Source of the DNA: Microbacterium neungamense
Lineage (GTDB): Bacteria; Actinomycetota; Actinomycetes; Actinomycetales; Microbacteriaceae
Assembly (NCBI RefSeq): GCF_024971095.1
Contig: NZ_CP069717.1
Span: 248,001 to 312,000, forward strand
DNA: 64,000 nt
Direction: 5' to 3'
The position numbers and the translations under genes are program-made. Positions 24,295 to 32,217 of this stretch are shown in pieces (position 1 is the stretch's first letter; every line of letters starts with the position of its first letter). A model generated the notes under the pieces. That model saw only the letters and a list, made by a program, of their open reading frames with translations. It made no database searches and was not told where the DNA came from.

Positions 24295-25479
24295 ATGGGG
24301 ACGTCCCGCGCGAACGTCGCGCTGCTGTGGATCTCGCAGGCGCTGTCGGCGCTGGGGACGAGCGTGTCGTCGCTGGCGTACCCGCTGCTGGTGCTCGACA
24401 TCGGCGGGACGGCGCTCGAGGCCGGTCTGGTGGGCACCGTGACCGCGGCGACCGGCCTGGTCACGCGACTGCCCGGTGGGGTCGTCGCGGATCGCTTCCG
24501 CTACCGGCGGGTGATGCTGTTCGCGGATGCGGCGCGGGCGCTCGTGGTCGGGACGCTCGCCGTGACCGTGGTTGTCGGTTCGATCTCGCTGCCGCTCATC
24601 CTCATCGCCGTCGCTGTGGAGGTCGCACTGGGGTCGATGTTCGGTCCGGCCGAGTTCTCGCTGCTGCGGCTGATCGTCGAGCCGGGGGAGCGGGCGCTCG
24701 CCGTGGGGCGGATGCAGTCGCGGTCGGCCCTCGCAGGGCTGATCGGCCCGGCGCTCGGCGGTGCACTGTACGGGGTCTGGCCGGCGCTGCCGTTCCTGGT
24801 GGATGCGGGTTCCTACGTGGTCTCCGCGGCGCTCGTGGCGGCGATGCGCGGGACGGGCGGGCTTCGCGCCTCGAGGGCGGATGCCCGGCGGGCCGGAGTG
24901 CTGGCCGGATGGCGATGGGTGCGGCAGGAGAGATTCCTGCTCACGGCGGCGATCTGGGTGTCGGCCCTCACCGCGGTCTTCGGGGCGGTCGGTCTCGCCC
25001 TGCTGATCTTCGCCCGTGATCGCGGTGCGGAGCCTGCGGAGATCGGAGCCATGTTCGCGATCAGCGCCGCCGGCGGCCTCGCCGGGGCGATCCTCACGCC
25101 GGCAGTGCAGCGACGGCTCCCGCCTGCGCGCATTCTGCAGGTCGCGGTGCTCGTCGACGTGTCGGCCACGGTGGCGATCCTGCCGGTCCGTTCGCCGTAT
25201 GTGATCGGGATGCTCGGAGCGGCGGCGTTCTTCCTGGCGCCGGCGGTGACAGCATCCGTGTTCGGCGAGGTGTCGAGACGGTGTCCCGACGAACTGGTGG
25301 GGCGAGCGCAGTCGGCCGTGACGCTGGTCACCGGGGCGTTCGCGCCGCTGGCGCCGGCCGCGATCGGCGGCATCGTCGACCAGGTGGGTGTGACGGTCGC
25401 CGTCGCCGTGTGCGCGGGTGCGTTCGCGGTGCTGGCCGTGGCGTCGTGGGTGCTGCCGGGGTTCCGGGATGCCGGATGA
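24295..25479 (+). CDS. MFS transporter (Bcr/enterobactin-exporter-like group)
   Basis: 394 aa, twelve predicted helices. MFS loop 2-3 motif G-x-V-A-D-R-F-R-Y-R-R is present as GGVVADRFRYRRVMLFADAA, and GSMFGPAEFSLLRLIVEPGE followed by QSRSALAGLIGPALGGALYG is typical of the macrolide/enterobactin exporter-like MFS group. The substrate cannot be told. ATG 24295 is chosen over 24277 because TAGGCT places transcription at the ATG. Confidence 0.85.
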   Translation: MGTSRANVALLWISQALSALGTSVSSLAYPLLVLDIGGTALEAGLVGTVTAATGLVTRLPGGVVADRFRYRRVMLFADAARALVVGTLAVTVVVGSISLPLILIAVAVEVALGSMFGPAEFSLLRLIVEPGERALAVGRMQSRSALAGLIGPALGGALYGVWPALPFLVDAGSYVVSAALVAAMRGTGGLRASRADARRAGVLAGWRWVRQERFLLTAAIWVSALTAVFGAVGLALLIFARDRGAEPAEIGAMFAISAAGGLAGAILTPAVQRRLPPARILQVAVLVDVSATVAILPVRSPYVIGMLGAAAFFLAPAVTASVFGEVSRRCPDELVGRAQSAVTLVTGAFAPLAPAAIGGIVDQVGVTVAVAVCAGAFAVLAVASWVLPGFRDAG

Positions 25480-25552
25480 GGCTGACGCGTGGCGCTGGCT
25501 GCGCATGCCGGGTCCGTCGTGGCCGGCCGCGCCGGGTGTCGGCGGTCGGGCC

Positions 25553-25558
25553 TAGGGT
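25553..25558 (+). promoter_or_regulatory. -10 box TAGGGT, leaderless start
   Basis: TAGGGT, seven bases, then GTG 25566. Confidence 0.45.
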
Positions 25559-25565
25559 GAGCGAC

Positions 25566-25943
25566 GTGGCGATGGATGAGCTCGACGCACGGCTGCAGCG
25601 GATCGGGAAGCACCCGTTCCGCGCGAAGTTCCGCCTGTACGGCCGCGACCGCGCCATCGTCGACCTCCGCGGCATGGCGACGGTCCGCCGGCATGCCGCG
25701 GAGATCATCGAGACCAGGCTCGCGCCCGCCGCGCCCCGCAACGACGGCCGCCAGACGCCGTACCGGGGGCATCCGGTCTTCGTCGCCCAGCACGCCACCG
25801 CCACCTGCTGCCGCGCCTGCCTGAGCAAATGGCACGGCATTCCCGCCGGTAGGGACCTGGATGCCGCGGAGAAGGAGTACGTGGTCGAGGTGATCTGCCG
25901 CTGGATCGCCGGGCAGTACGGCGAGAAGGGGGTGCCGGAGTGA
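25566..25943 (+). CDS. DUF4186 family protein
   Basis: 125 aa from GTG 25566 (GTG 25557 and ATG 25572 are alternatives). The family features are clear: IGKHPFRAKFRLYGRDRAIV, the TPYRGHPVFVAQHATATCCRACL stretch (shown in part: GHPVFVAQHATATCC) and KWHGIPAGRDL, then KEYVVEVICRWIAGQ. The C-C-x-x-C with His residues suggests a metal site. DUF4186 proteins occur widely and have no proven function. Confidence 0.9.
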   Translation: MAMDELDARLQRIGKHPFRAKFRLYGRDRAIVDLRGMATVRRHAAEIIETRLAPAAPRNDGRQTPYRGHPVFVAQHATATCCRACLSKWHGIPAGRDLDAAEKEYVVEVICRWIAGQYGEKGVPE

Positions 25944-26059
25944 GGCGGGTCCTCAATCGAAGCCACCCGAGCAGGAGTTCGGCCAGATCAGGGTCAGAGC
26001 CGGGGTGCGAATGGATCAGTTTGGGTGAGACGCTGCGTCGGCCGCATCTACATATCGAA

Positions 26060-26091
26060 GAACCGCCCGGCCATCGTCGTCCGGGCGGTTC
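26060..26091. terminator. bidirectional terminator hairpin
   Basis: GAACCGCCCGG (26060-26070), 10-base loop, CCGGGCGGTTC (26081-26091): a perfect 11-bp stem between convergent genes. Confidence 0.8.
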
Positions 26092-26114
26092 GCCGTAGCG
26101 TGCTGCAAACAGGA

Positions 26115-26786
26115 TCAGATCCTGGACAGGATGTCTGCCTTCTTTGCCGCGAACTCCTCCTCGGTGAGTACGCCAGCGTCGCGGAGAGCTGCGAGCTGCT
26201 GCAGCTGTGAGGTGAGATCCGGAACTGCGGCCGGCGCCGGTGCGGGTGCCGCGGCCTGAACGACCGCCGGCGCCGAAGCCTTCGCCTCCTGCTCCTGCAT
26301 CGCGCTGAGGATCGCCGACCGGAACTGCGCGGCCTCGTCCTTACTCACTCGGAACGTGATCGTGTTCACCACCGCTCCCGACGAGGTCTGCACGTCGACG
26401 GCGTAATACATCAGGCCGTCCTTGCGGCTGGTGACGTTCGTGACGTGCTTGAGCAGGACCATCTCGTGCTCGTCGTTGCCGCCCTTCACTCCGGTGACGA
26501 GGAGCGACGCTCCGCCGGTCAGCAGGCCGGCGGTGATCTTCCCGCCGGAGACGCCGCGGGGACGCTCCCACTCCAGTCGGTCAGGCCACAACCGCACCTT
26601 GGCGTTCCTGCCGTCGATGTGGCTCTCCAGCTCCAAGACCGGCTGCGGCTCAGAGGGCTCGGGAGCAGCCGGCGCGAAGTCGGTCGGAACAGCAGGCGCC
26701 ACTCCGGGCACGGCAGCTCGTGCCTTCTCGATGCCAGCTTGGGCCGCCTGCGAGGCAGCGTCCTTCACCTTGTCGAACAGGCCCAT
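26115..26786 (-). CDS. SHOCT-domain protein with PH-like central domain
   Basis: 223 aa. The N-terminus MGLFDKVKDAASQAAQAGIE is an amphipathic helix, followed by a Pro/Ala/Glu linker. The centre (~50-150) is a beta-rich PH-like domain (LWPDRLEWERPRGVSGGKIT, VLLKHVTNVTSRKDGLMYYA, ITFRVSKDEAAQFRSAIL). The C-terminus is a SHOCT motif (LTSQLQQLAALRDAGVLTEE, EFAAKKADILSRI). SHOCT proteins are thought to bind oligomerisation partners or nucleic acid; the precise role here is unknown. GGAGG lies before ATG 26786. Confidence 0.85.
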   Translation of the reverse strand: MGLFDKVKDAASQAAQAGIEKARAAVPGVAPAVPTDFAPAAPEPSEPQPVLELESHIDGRNAKVRLWPDRLEWERPRGVSGGKITAGLLTGGASLLVTGVKGGNDEHEMVLLKHVTNVTSRKDGLMYYAVDVQTSSGAVVNTITFRVSKDEAAQFRSAILSAMQEQEAKASAPAVVQAAAPAPAPAAVPDLTSQLQQLAALRDAGVLTEEEFAAKKADILSRI

Positions 26787-26899
26787 GTTTCCTCCATCGT
26801 CGGGTCACTCTCAGCCGAGGTTAGCGGAGGGTGACCGGCCTCTGCAGCGGCTGACCTCGCCCCAGCGTTCCGCGATCCTCACCAGCCTCACGATTGGAT

Positions 26900-27055
26900 A
26901 TGCTCGCGCCTAGCTGCAACGACAATGAGTTTGAAGCCGCAGGGTGGACCGACGGAACCACGGTCGACTGGTGGTGGAATCCGTTGAGGCCCACAATCGA
27001 CGGCGAGACGAGCACGGGCTGGCTTCGCGGTGTCATGGCCGAGGTGATTCCGTAG
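26900..27055 (+). pseudogene. possible C-terminal relic of an unidentified gene
   Basis: 51 codons reading SCNDNEFEAAGWTDGTTVDW then WWNPLRPTIDGETSTGWLRG and a stop, with no ribosome site before the ATG. The Trp-rich, ordered look (GWTDGTTVDWWWNP) suggests the end of a larger protein, not a random frame. No family is recognised. It lies at the left edge of the accessory island. Confidence 0.3.
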
Positions 27056-27082
27056 GACGCCGGGGTCATTGCCGTATGGCCT

Positions 27083-27130
27083 GCGTTTCACTCCGCCTGG
27101 GGCGATGCGCATTCAACGACCGGAGGAGGG
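27083..27130. repeat. degenerate interspersed repeat, copy 1
   Basis: GCGTTTCA...CTCCGCCTGGGGCGATG...ATTCAACGACCGGAGGAGGG resembles the element at 30016-30067 (GCGTTTCG...CTCCGCCTGCGGCGGTG...CTCAACGACCGGGGAGGG) and the GTTTCG-CTC-GCTCAACGACCGG repeats I know from related genomes. The two copies flank the island. Confidence 0.5.
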
Positions 27131-27528
27131 CGGAGACTCCCTCGGACTCGGACTCGGGCTGGGCTGCGCGGCTTGGCTGGCGGCATGAGCACGCCGTGTG
27201 ATCTGCGGAGCAGCTGGTCGCTCACCGATACCTCCAGAGAACCCGCGACCCTCATCGGATCACCGCGGGACTTCGCGGGCTATCAGGGCGAATGCGGTCA
27301 GCGAGGGCATCGTGCATCATGACCTCATGAGCACATCGCACGACGTCATCACCCCAGCCGAACTCGGCCGTGAGCTCGGGCACAACGACGGTGATCGACC
27401 GGGAATCACAGTGCGTCGGTACCTGCGCCAGCGTTACCCTGATCACCCCAAGAACCAGCGCTGGGAACTGACACCTGAAGAGGCCGACGACGTCCCGGAA
27501 AGTGTCAAGGCGGGTGAGACAGATTCCG

Positions 27529-28931
27529 TCAGGCGGTCTGTATGAGGGCCTCCTGTGAGGGCTGGTTGATCCAGGCGGCCTCGGGCAGCGTGGGCGCCTG
27601 GGGTCGGCGGTGGCCGAAGCGCTCGGGACGGGCGGCGTAGGCCGCGTCCAGGGTGGTCTGGCGCTGGGCGCGGACCTGCCCGGCGGTGCCGAAGTGGACG
27701 CTGGCGGGGGTGTGCAGCCCGATCCCGCAGTGGCGGTGCTCGTGGTTGTAGTAGGCGAAGAACTGCTCGGCGAACGCGCCGGCGTCGGCCAGGGACCCGA
27801 AGCGCTCGGGGAAGACCGGGGCGTACTTCAGCGTCTTGAACGCCGCCTCGCTGTAAGGGTTGTCGTTCGACACGTGCGGGCGGGAGTGCGACCTGGCCAC
27901 CCCGAGGTCGACGAGCAGCTGAGCGACCGGTTTGGAGGTCATCGAGGTCCCGCGGTCGGCGTGGATCGCCTCCGGCACGCCATGGATGCCCATGGCGTGC
28001 TCGAGCAGGTTCTTGGCGATCTCGGCGTCCTCGCGGGCCGCGATGGTCCAGCCCACGACGAACCTGGAGAAGATGTCGAGCACGACGTACAGGTCGTAGT
28101 ACACGCCCCGCTCCGGCCCCTTGAGCTTTGTGATGTCCCAACTCCACACCTGCCCCGGCGCCGTCGCGACGAGCTCGGGCCGGGTCCGGGGCGGGTGGCT
28201 CGCCTGCCGGCGCCGTTCCCCGGCCATGTCGTGCTCGCGCAGGATCCGGTGCATCGTGGACATCGAGCACAGGTAGGTGCCCTCGTCCAGCAGCGTGGCC
28301 CAGACCTGGGCGACCGACTTGTCCGCGAACCGCTGGCTGGTCAACACGGCCAGCACGTGGGCCCGCTCGGCGGCGGACAGCTTGTTCGCCGGTGCCGGCC
28401 GCGGTGTCCGTGGACGTGGCGGTGGCGGGTTCTTGGCCCGGTAGTGACTGGCGCGGGAGCGACCCAGCAGCGCGCACGCAGCCGCGGTGCCGACGTGCTC
28501 GGCCAGCCCGTCGACGGCCGGGTTGATCACCGCGGCGACCGCGGCGGCTTGTCCGCGCTCTCGGAGAGCGTCTCCAAGAGCGCGTGTGCTTTTCCCATCA
28601 GGTCCAGCGCCGCCCTGGTCTTGGCCAGCTCGGCCTCGGCCTTCTCCGCCCGGGCCCGTAGCGCCTGCAGCTCCCGCTCGCGCCGGTCCCGCGGCTTGCT
28701 GCCCAGCCCGGACAGCGAGCCGGCGGCCGCGGCCTTGCGCCACTCGATGATGTGGGAGGTGTACAGGCCCTCCCGGCGCAGGATCTCCCCACGCCCAGAG
28801 CGGTCCGCGGCGTCGTACTCGGCCAGGATCGCCGCTTTGAACTCGGCGGTGAACGTCCGCCTCTTGGGCCGGTCAGCACGAGGAGCCATAGCCCCATCAT
28901 CGGTGCCGACGTCAGCAACCGTCATCGTCAT
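27529..28931 (-). CDS. IS3-family transposase OrfAB (made by -1 frameshift)
   Basis: The OrfB frame (27529-28596) carries the IS3 integrase core: SWDITKLKGPERGVYYDLYV with the first Asp, AIHADRGTSMTSKPVAQLL with the second, and NPYSEAAFKTLKYAP with the Glu, followed by a second helix and tail. Its upstream HTH region is supplied by OrfA. The frames join at the slippery heptamer GGGAAAA (minus strand, 28596-28590), where reading steps back one base. OrfB alone has no good start. Family knowledge: OrfAB is the active transposase and OrfA alone a regulator. Confidence 0.88.
28527..28931 (-). CDS. IS3-family OrfA (helix-turn-helix subunit)
   Basis: 134 aa from ATG 28931 (ATG 28889, MAPRADRPKRRTFTAEFKAA, is also possible). 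The IS3 OrfA HTH reads RRTFTAEFKAAILAEYDAAD and REGLYTSHIIEWRKAA, followed by a leucine-type coiled coil (RERELQALRARAEKAEAELA). It is expected to bind the terminal repeats and restrain transposition. It ends 63 bases beyond the slippery site in its own frame. Confidence 0.85.
   Translation of the reverse strand: MTMTVADVGTDDGAMAPRADRPKRRTFTAEFKAAILAEYDAADRSGRGEILRREGLYTSHIIEWRKAAAAGSLSGLGSKPRDRRERELQALRARAEKAEAELAKTRAALDLMGKAHALLETLSESADKPPRSPR
28590..28596 (-). promoter_or_regulatory. programmed -1 frameshift heptamer GGGAAAA
   Basis: Read on the minus strand in the OrfA frame as G GGA AAA, an X-XXY-YYZ heptamer. Stepping back one base gives GGG AAA AGC, which opens the OrfB frame. Confidence 0.75.
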
Positions 28932-29666
28932 CTCAGTATTGGTCCGTTCTCGCCCCGTGCAGTGCGAAGGTCAGCAGTGCTGGTGTCTCACCCCATCCTG
29001 ACGCACAGGGTCCGCGCACACTTCCGCAGGAATTCGGCGGTGAGCACGCTCGCGCCCTCACCGCATGACCTTGCCGCAGCTGCAGTCCTAGCGCTCAGCG
29101 GAGAGCGTTGGGCGATCGCGGATGCAGCGCAGCAAGTACCGGCCTGCCCCGGCTTGTACGCCATCTACGGTGACGAGCAAGCGTGGAGCGACCTCCAATT
29201 CGAGCCGGTGCTGAACCGGCCGCTATACGTCGGGAAGGCCGAGGACAGCCTGGTCTCCCGTGACATCAACGACCACTTCGCCACCAACCCGAAGGCGAAG
29301 CCCCGCACCGGGAGCTCGACCGTCCGCCGGTCGTTCGCGGCGCTCTTGCGCGACACCCTCGACCTGCAGGCGGTGCCCCGCAACCTCGCTCGGCCTGAGC
29401 GCTTCGCCAATTACGCCCTGGCGGAGGGGGGAGACGCGCGGCTCAGTGAATGGATGCATGCCCGATTGACGCTCGCGGTCTGGCCAGCGCCCGCGGGCGT
29501 TCCGGTGCCGCTCGGCCGGGTCGAGACTGAAGTCATCGTCCACTTCAGGCTGCCGATCAATCTCGACAAGAACCCTGGCAAGCTCGCTCGGCTTTCCCGG
29601 GCACGCGCAGTCATGGCCGCTGAAGCATCTCGTTGGCGCCCTGAGGGCATGAACGGTGCCCCATGA

Positions 29667-30100
29667 CCCAGTGGAACGGGGGCGTCGACGGCTTTGCACG
29701 CTGGTGCTCAATACCGTGGGTGAGACTCGTTCGGCCGCTTCGGTTTGAACACGCTCAACGCTGTAGCGAGCGTTCCGGACGCCCCAGTCGACGGGCAACA
29801 ACTTCGCAGTCGACAACGGCGTCGACAGCTGGACGATGCTCAACGGGTACCCCCAGGTCTCCACCGGCCGGCAGCTTGGGGCGTACTGGTTACCTCACGC
29901 CCGTCCCTGCGATCGCTTCTCGCGGGTACTCTCCGGATCCGGAAGCCGAGCGCGGTCCGCGGCGGCCTGAGGGTCTAGCGAGTGCCACCGGTGCACGACC
30001 GCGAGTTCGGGCGGGGCGTTTCGTCTCGCTCCGCCTGCGGCGGTGCTCGCTCAACGACCGGGGAGGGGCGACCGGAAAGGGCGGGATGGTCCGGAACGAG
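29667..30100. other. non-coding stretch with gene relic and degenerate repeat
   Basis: No intact gene is seen in these 434 bases. At 29794-29905 frame 1 reads GNNFAVDNGVDSWTMLNGYP then QVSTGRQLGAYWLP, which looks like a piece of an old gene of unknown family. At 30016-30067 lies a copy of the interspersed repeat also seen at 27083. The composition is less GC-rich than the neighbouring core genes. Confidence 0.4.
30016..30067. repeat. degenerate interspersed repeat, copy 2
   Basis: GCGTTTCGTCTCGCTCCGCC at the left part, CTCGCTCAACGACCGGGG at the right. The better-preserved partner of 27083-27130. Confidence 0.5.
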
Positions 30101-30126
30101 GAAACCCCCGGGGGACCGGGGGTTTC
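30101..30126 (-). terminator. terminator of the tRNA operon
   Basis: GAAACCCCC (30101-30109) pairs with GGGGGTTTC (30118-30126). On the minus strand it follows tRNA-Phe directly, and the left arm gives a short run of T-rich RNA. Confidence 0.7.
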
Positions 30127-30132
30127 AGGGTG

Positions 30133-30205
30133 TGGCTCCGACCGGCATCGATCCGGTGACCTTTCGATTTTCAGTCGAACGCTCTACCAACTGAGCTACA
30201 GAGCC
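30133..30205 (-). tRNA. tRNA-Phe (GAA)
   Basis: 73 bases. Acceptor GGCTCTG with CGGAGCC, discriminator A; anticodon loop CTGAAAA gives GAA. CCA is not encoded. Third gene of the Glu-Asp-Phe operon read leftward. Confidence 0.97.
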
Positions 30206-30272
30206 GCGCGACGGGCGAGCCTGTCGCGTCCTAGACGAAAGGCCTCCTCGAAAGAAGGCCCGTCGCTCGGAG

Positions 30273-30346
30273 CGACCCTGACGGGACTTGAACCCGCGAC
30301 CTCCGCCGTGACAGGGCGGCACGCTAACCAACTGCGCTACAGGGCC
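30273..30346 (-). tRNA. tRNA-Asp (GTC)
   Basis: 74 bases. Acceptor GGCCCTG with CAGGGTC (one G-T pair), discriminator G; anticodon loop CTGTCAC gives GTC. CCA not encoded. Confidence 0.97.
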
Positions 30347-30372
30347 AGAACTATTGAATTGTATCGGATGAG

Positions 30373-30445
30373 TGACCCCAACGGGATTCGAACCCGTGCT
30401 ACCGCCGTGAAAGGGCGGCGTCCTAGGCCGCTAAACGATGGGGCC
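30373..30445 (-). tRNA. tRNA-Glu (TTC)
   Basis: 73 bases. Acceptor GGCCCCA with TGGGGTC, discriminator A; anticodon loop CTTTCAC gives TTC. First gene of the operon. Confidence 0.97.
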
Positions 30446-30483
30446 GCAGGGTTCCCGGTGAAGGTTTCCCTTGCCGACGCTCA

Positions 30484-30489
30484 AGCATA
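30484..30489 (-). promoter_or_regulatory. -10 box TATGCT of the tRNA operon
   Basis: TATGCT on the minus strand (forward AGCATA), about 39 bases before tRNA-Glu. No clear -35 is seen. Confidence 0.45.
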
Positions 30490-30608
30490 AGGGATCCGTG
30501 CGGCGAAACGCGAATCGAGCGCACAGCTACTCGCATCCCGGGCGTTTCGGGCGCACCATGGAGGAGGCACGTGTGTCCGCGCGGCCGGGCAGGATCGTGC
30601 GCTTCCTG

Positions 30609-30636
30609 TTGCAAACGTGACGCTTGTTGTTACTGT
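30609..30636 (+). promoter_or_regulatory. promoter of the M23 peptidase gene
   Basis: -35 TTGCAA (30609-30614), 16-base spacer, -10 TACTGT (30631-30636). An AT-rich patch in otherwise GC-rich DNA, 30 bases before GTG 30667. Confidence 0.5.
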
Positions 30637-30666
30637 TACGTGTGTGAAACCGGCGGAAGGGGCCGA

Positions 30667-32061
30667 GTGAACGACGAAGCGACGAAGGATGCTACCCCGA
30701 CGGCATCCGAGGAATGCGGCTGCGCGCCCAGCCCCGCCGAACGACGCGCCCTCTGGCACACCGCGAAGGTCAGCCGCCGCGGCGCCCTCGCCCTCGGCGC
30801 GCTGAGCGCCGTCGCGATCAGCGCCTTCGGCGTCTCGTCGGGCATCAGCGCCGCCCACGCGGCCACGTACCCGAGCTGGGACGAGGTGCAGGCGGCGATG
30901 CAGAACGAGGCCGCCAAGGCCGCTGAGATCTCCCGCATCCAGGGACTCATCCAGACCCTCACCGAGCAGGCCGCCGCCGCCGAGGAGGCCGCGCGCGTCG
31001 CCGGACAGGAGTTCTACGAGGCGCAGCAGGCCTACTTCGACCAGGCACGCAAGGCCGAGGAGCTCCAGGCGCAGGCCGACGAGCAGGCGAAGATCGCCGA
31101 GGAGAGCTCCCGCAAGGCCGGCCAGGTCGCCACGCAGCTCTACCGCAACGGCGGCGATGACGCCGCACTCGAGCTCTTCTTCTCCGGCTCGGCGAACAGC
31201 GCCGACGACCTGCTCACGCGGCTGGGCACGATGGACAAGTTCCTCGAGTTCAACCGCTCGGTCTACGACAACGCCGTCGCCGCGCGCGATTCCGCCCAGG
31301 CGCTCAGCGACCAGGCGGCGGCCGCCCGCGACGAGCGCGACCGGCTGCAGAAGATCGCCGAAGAGAAGATGATCAAGGCGCAGCAGGCAGCGGATGCCGC
31401 GCAGGCCGCGCTCGCCGAGAAGCAGGCGAACCTCGTCACCCTCGAGGCTCAGCTCGCCGCGCTCAAGGACACCACGGCGCAGACCGTCGCCGCCTACCAG
31501 GAGGGCGAGCGCATCCGCCGCGAGGAGGAGGCGCGCCGCAAGGCCGAAGAGGAGCGTCGTCGCCGTGAGGCCGAGGAGGCCGCCCGCAACAACGCCGGTG
31601 GCGGTGGCGGTGGCGGCGGCGGAGGCGGCGGTGGCGGCGGAGGAGGCGGCGGCGGAAGCGGCTGGGTCCGCCCGCATGGCGGCTGGATCTCCTCCGGATA
31701 CGGTCCCCGCGCCTCGAACTGCTCGAACGGCTACTGCAGCTCGAGCTTCCATGAGGGCCTCGACTTCGCCAACGGATGCGGCGCGCCCATCTTCGCCGCG
31801 GCATCCGGCACCGTCACCTACGCCGGCTGGAACGGCGGCTACGGCAAATACGTGAGGATCAACCACGGCGACGTCTCGACCGGTTACGCCCACATCGACT
31901 CGATCGGCGTCGGCTACGGGCAGTGGGTCTCCGCCGGCCAGGTGATCGGCTGGGCGGGCAATACCGGCCGCTCCTACGGATGCCATCTGCACTTCGAGGT
32001 GTACCGCGGATGGGGCACCATCAACCCGTATCCGTTCCTCGCCGACCGCGGCGCGATCTGA
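30667..32061 (+). CDS. secreted M23 peptidoglycan endopeptidase with coiled coil
   Basis: 464 aa from GTG 30667 (GGAAGGGG upstream). A long twin-arginine-like or Sec signal is present (VSRRGALALGALSAVAISAF, then AHAATYP, cleavage near AHA-A). Residues ~70-300 are a coiled coil rich in Ala, Glu and Gln, as in NlpD/EnvC-type hydrolases. A poly-glycine linker of about 24 residues leads to the LytM/M23 domain (~345-460): SGYGPRASNCSNGYCSSSFH, then HEGLDFANGCGAPIFAAASG and GCHLHFEVYRGW, with metal ligands H and D of HEGLD and the HxH of HLHFE. It should cut peptide cross-links during growth or division. Confidence 0.93.
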   Translation: MNDEATKDATPTASEECGCAPSPAERRALWHTAKVSRRGALALGALSAVAISAFGVSSGISAAHAATYPSWDEVQAAMQNEAAKAAEISRIQGLIQTLTEQAAAAEEAARVAGQEFYEAQQAYFDQARKAEELQAQADEQAKIAEESSRKAGQVATQLYRNGGDDAALELFFSGSANSADDLLTRLGTMDKFLEFNRSVYDNAVAARDSAQALSDQAAAARDERDRLQKIAEEKMIKAQQAADAAQAALAEKQANLVTLEAQLAALKDTTAQTVAAYQEGERIRREEEARRKAEEERRRREAEEAARNNAGGGGGGGGGGGGGGGGGGGGSGWVRPHGGWISSGYGPRASNCSNGYCSSSFHEGLDFANGCGAPIFAAASGTVTYAGWNGGYGKYVRINHGDVSTGYAHIDSIGVGYGQWVSAGQVIGWAGNTGRSYGCHLHFEVYRGWGTINPYPFLADRGAI

Positions 32062-32075
32062 TCGCGTCCGAACGA

Positions 32076-32105
32076 CGAAACCCCCGGCGGTGACCGGGGG
32101 TTTCG
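32076..32105 (+). terminator. terminator of the M23 peptidase gene
   Basis: CGAAACCCCCGG (32076-32087) and CCGGGGGTTTCG (32094-32105): perfect 12-bp stem with TTTCG at the end. Confidence 0.85.
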
Positions 32106-32114
32106 TGTGTGTAT

Positions 32115-32210
32115 GACGCTTCGACAGGCTCAGCGTCCGGGGTTGAGGCGGACGCTTCGACAGGCTCAGCGTCCGGGGTTGAGGCGGACGCTTCGACAGG
32201 CTCAGCGTCC
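32115..32210. repeat. 36-bp tandem repeat built on TTCGACAGGCTCAG element
   Basis: Units at 32115-32150 and 32151-32186 are identical, and a third partial unit runs 32187-32210. Each contains GACGC-TTCGACAGGCTCA-GCGTC, whose ends GACGCT and AGCGTC form a hairpin. The same core occurs inside folP at 41911-41933. Confidence 0.9.
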
Positions 32211-32217
32211 CGCGGGG

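Larger units (their letters stand above)
27496..29009. mobile_element. IS3-family insertion sequence (about 1514 bp)
   Basis: Target duplication GTCC at 27492-27495 and 29010-29013. Imperfect terminal inverted repeats contain GGGTGAGACA (27512-27521) and TGTCTCACCC (28984-28993), aligned at the same distance (16 bases) from each end. It encodes OrfA and the frameshifted OrfAB transposase on the minus strand. The element appears intact and young, because the target gene can be restored exactly. Confidence 0.9.
27327..29666 (+). pseudogene. GIY-YIG-like nuclease gene split by an IS3 element
   Basis: The 5-prime part 27327-27495 reads STSHDVITPAELGRELGHND then ITVRRYLRQRYPDHPKNQRW and ELTPEEADDV. 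The 3-prime part 29014-29666 continues RAHFRRNSAVSTLAPSPHDL, then CPGLYAIYGDEQAW and RPLYVGKAEDSLVSRDIND, the GIY-YIG-type strand pair with a following Arg helix. Removing 27496-29009 and one copy of the GTCC duplication restores one frame of 274 codons with D-D-V-R-A-H-F across the joint. The two parts together look like an N-terminal DNA-binding-like domain and a GIY-YIG catalytic domain. As it stands the gene is inactive. Confidence 0.8.

Noticed and set aside
30016..30490. Plus-strand frame across the tRNA genes
   Set aside because: It is antisense to three clear tRNAs.
31616..31665. GGC-rich tract as a separate repeat element
   Set aside because: It encodes the poly-Gly linker of the M23 peptidase in frame.
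32115..32210. Possible CRISPR array from three 36-bp units
   Set aside because: Units are contiguous with no unique spacers, and no cas genes are near.
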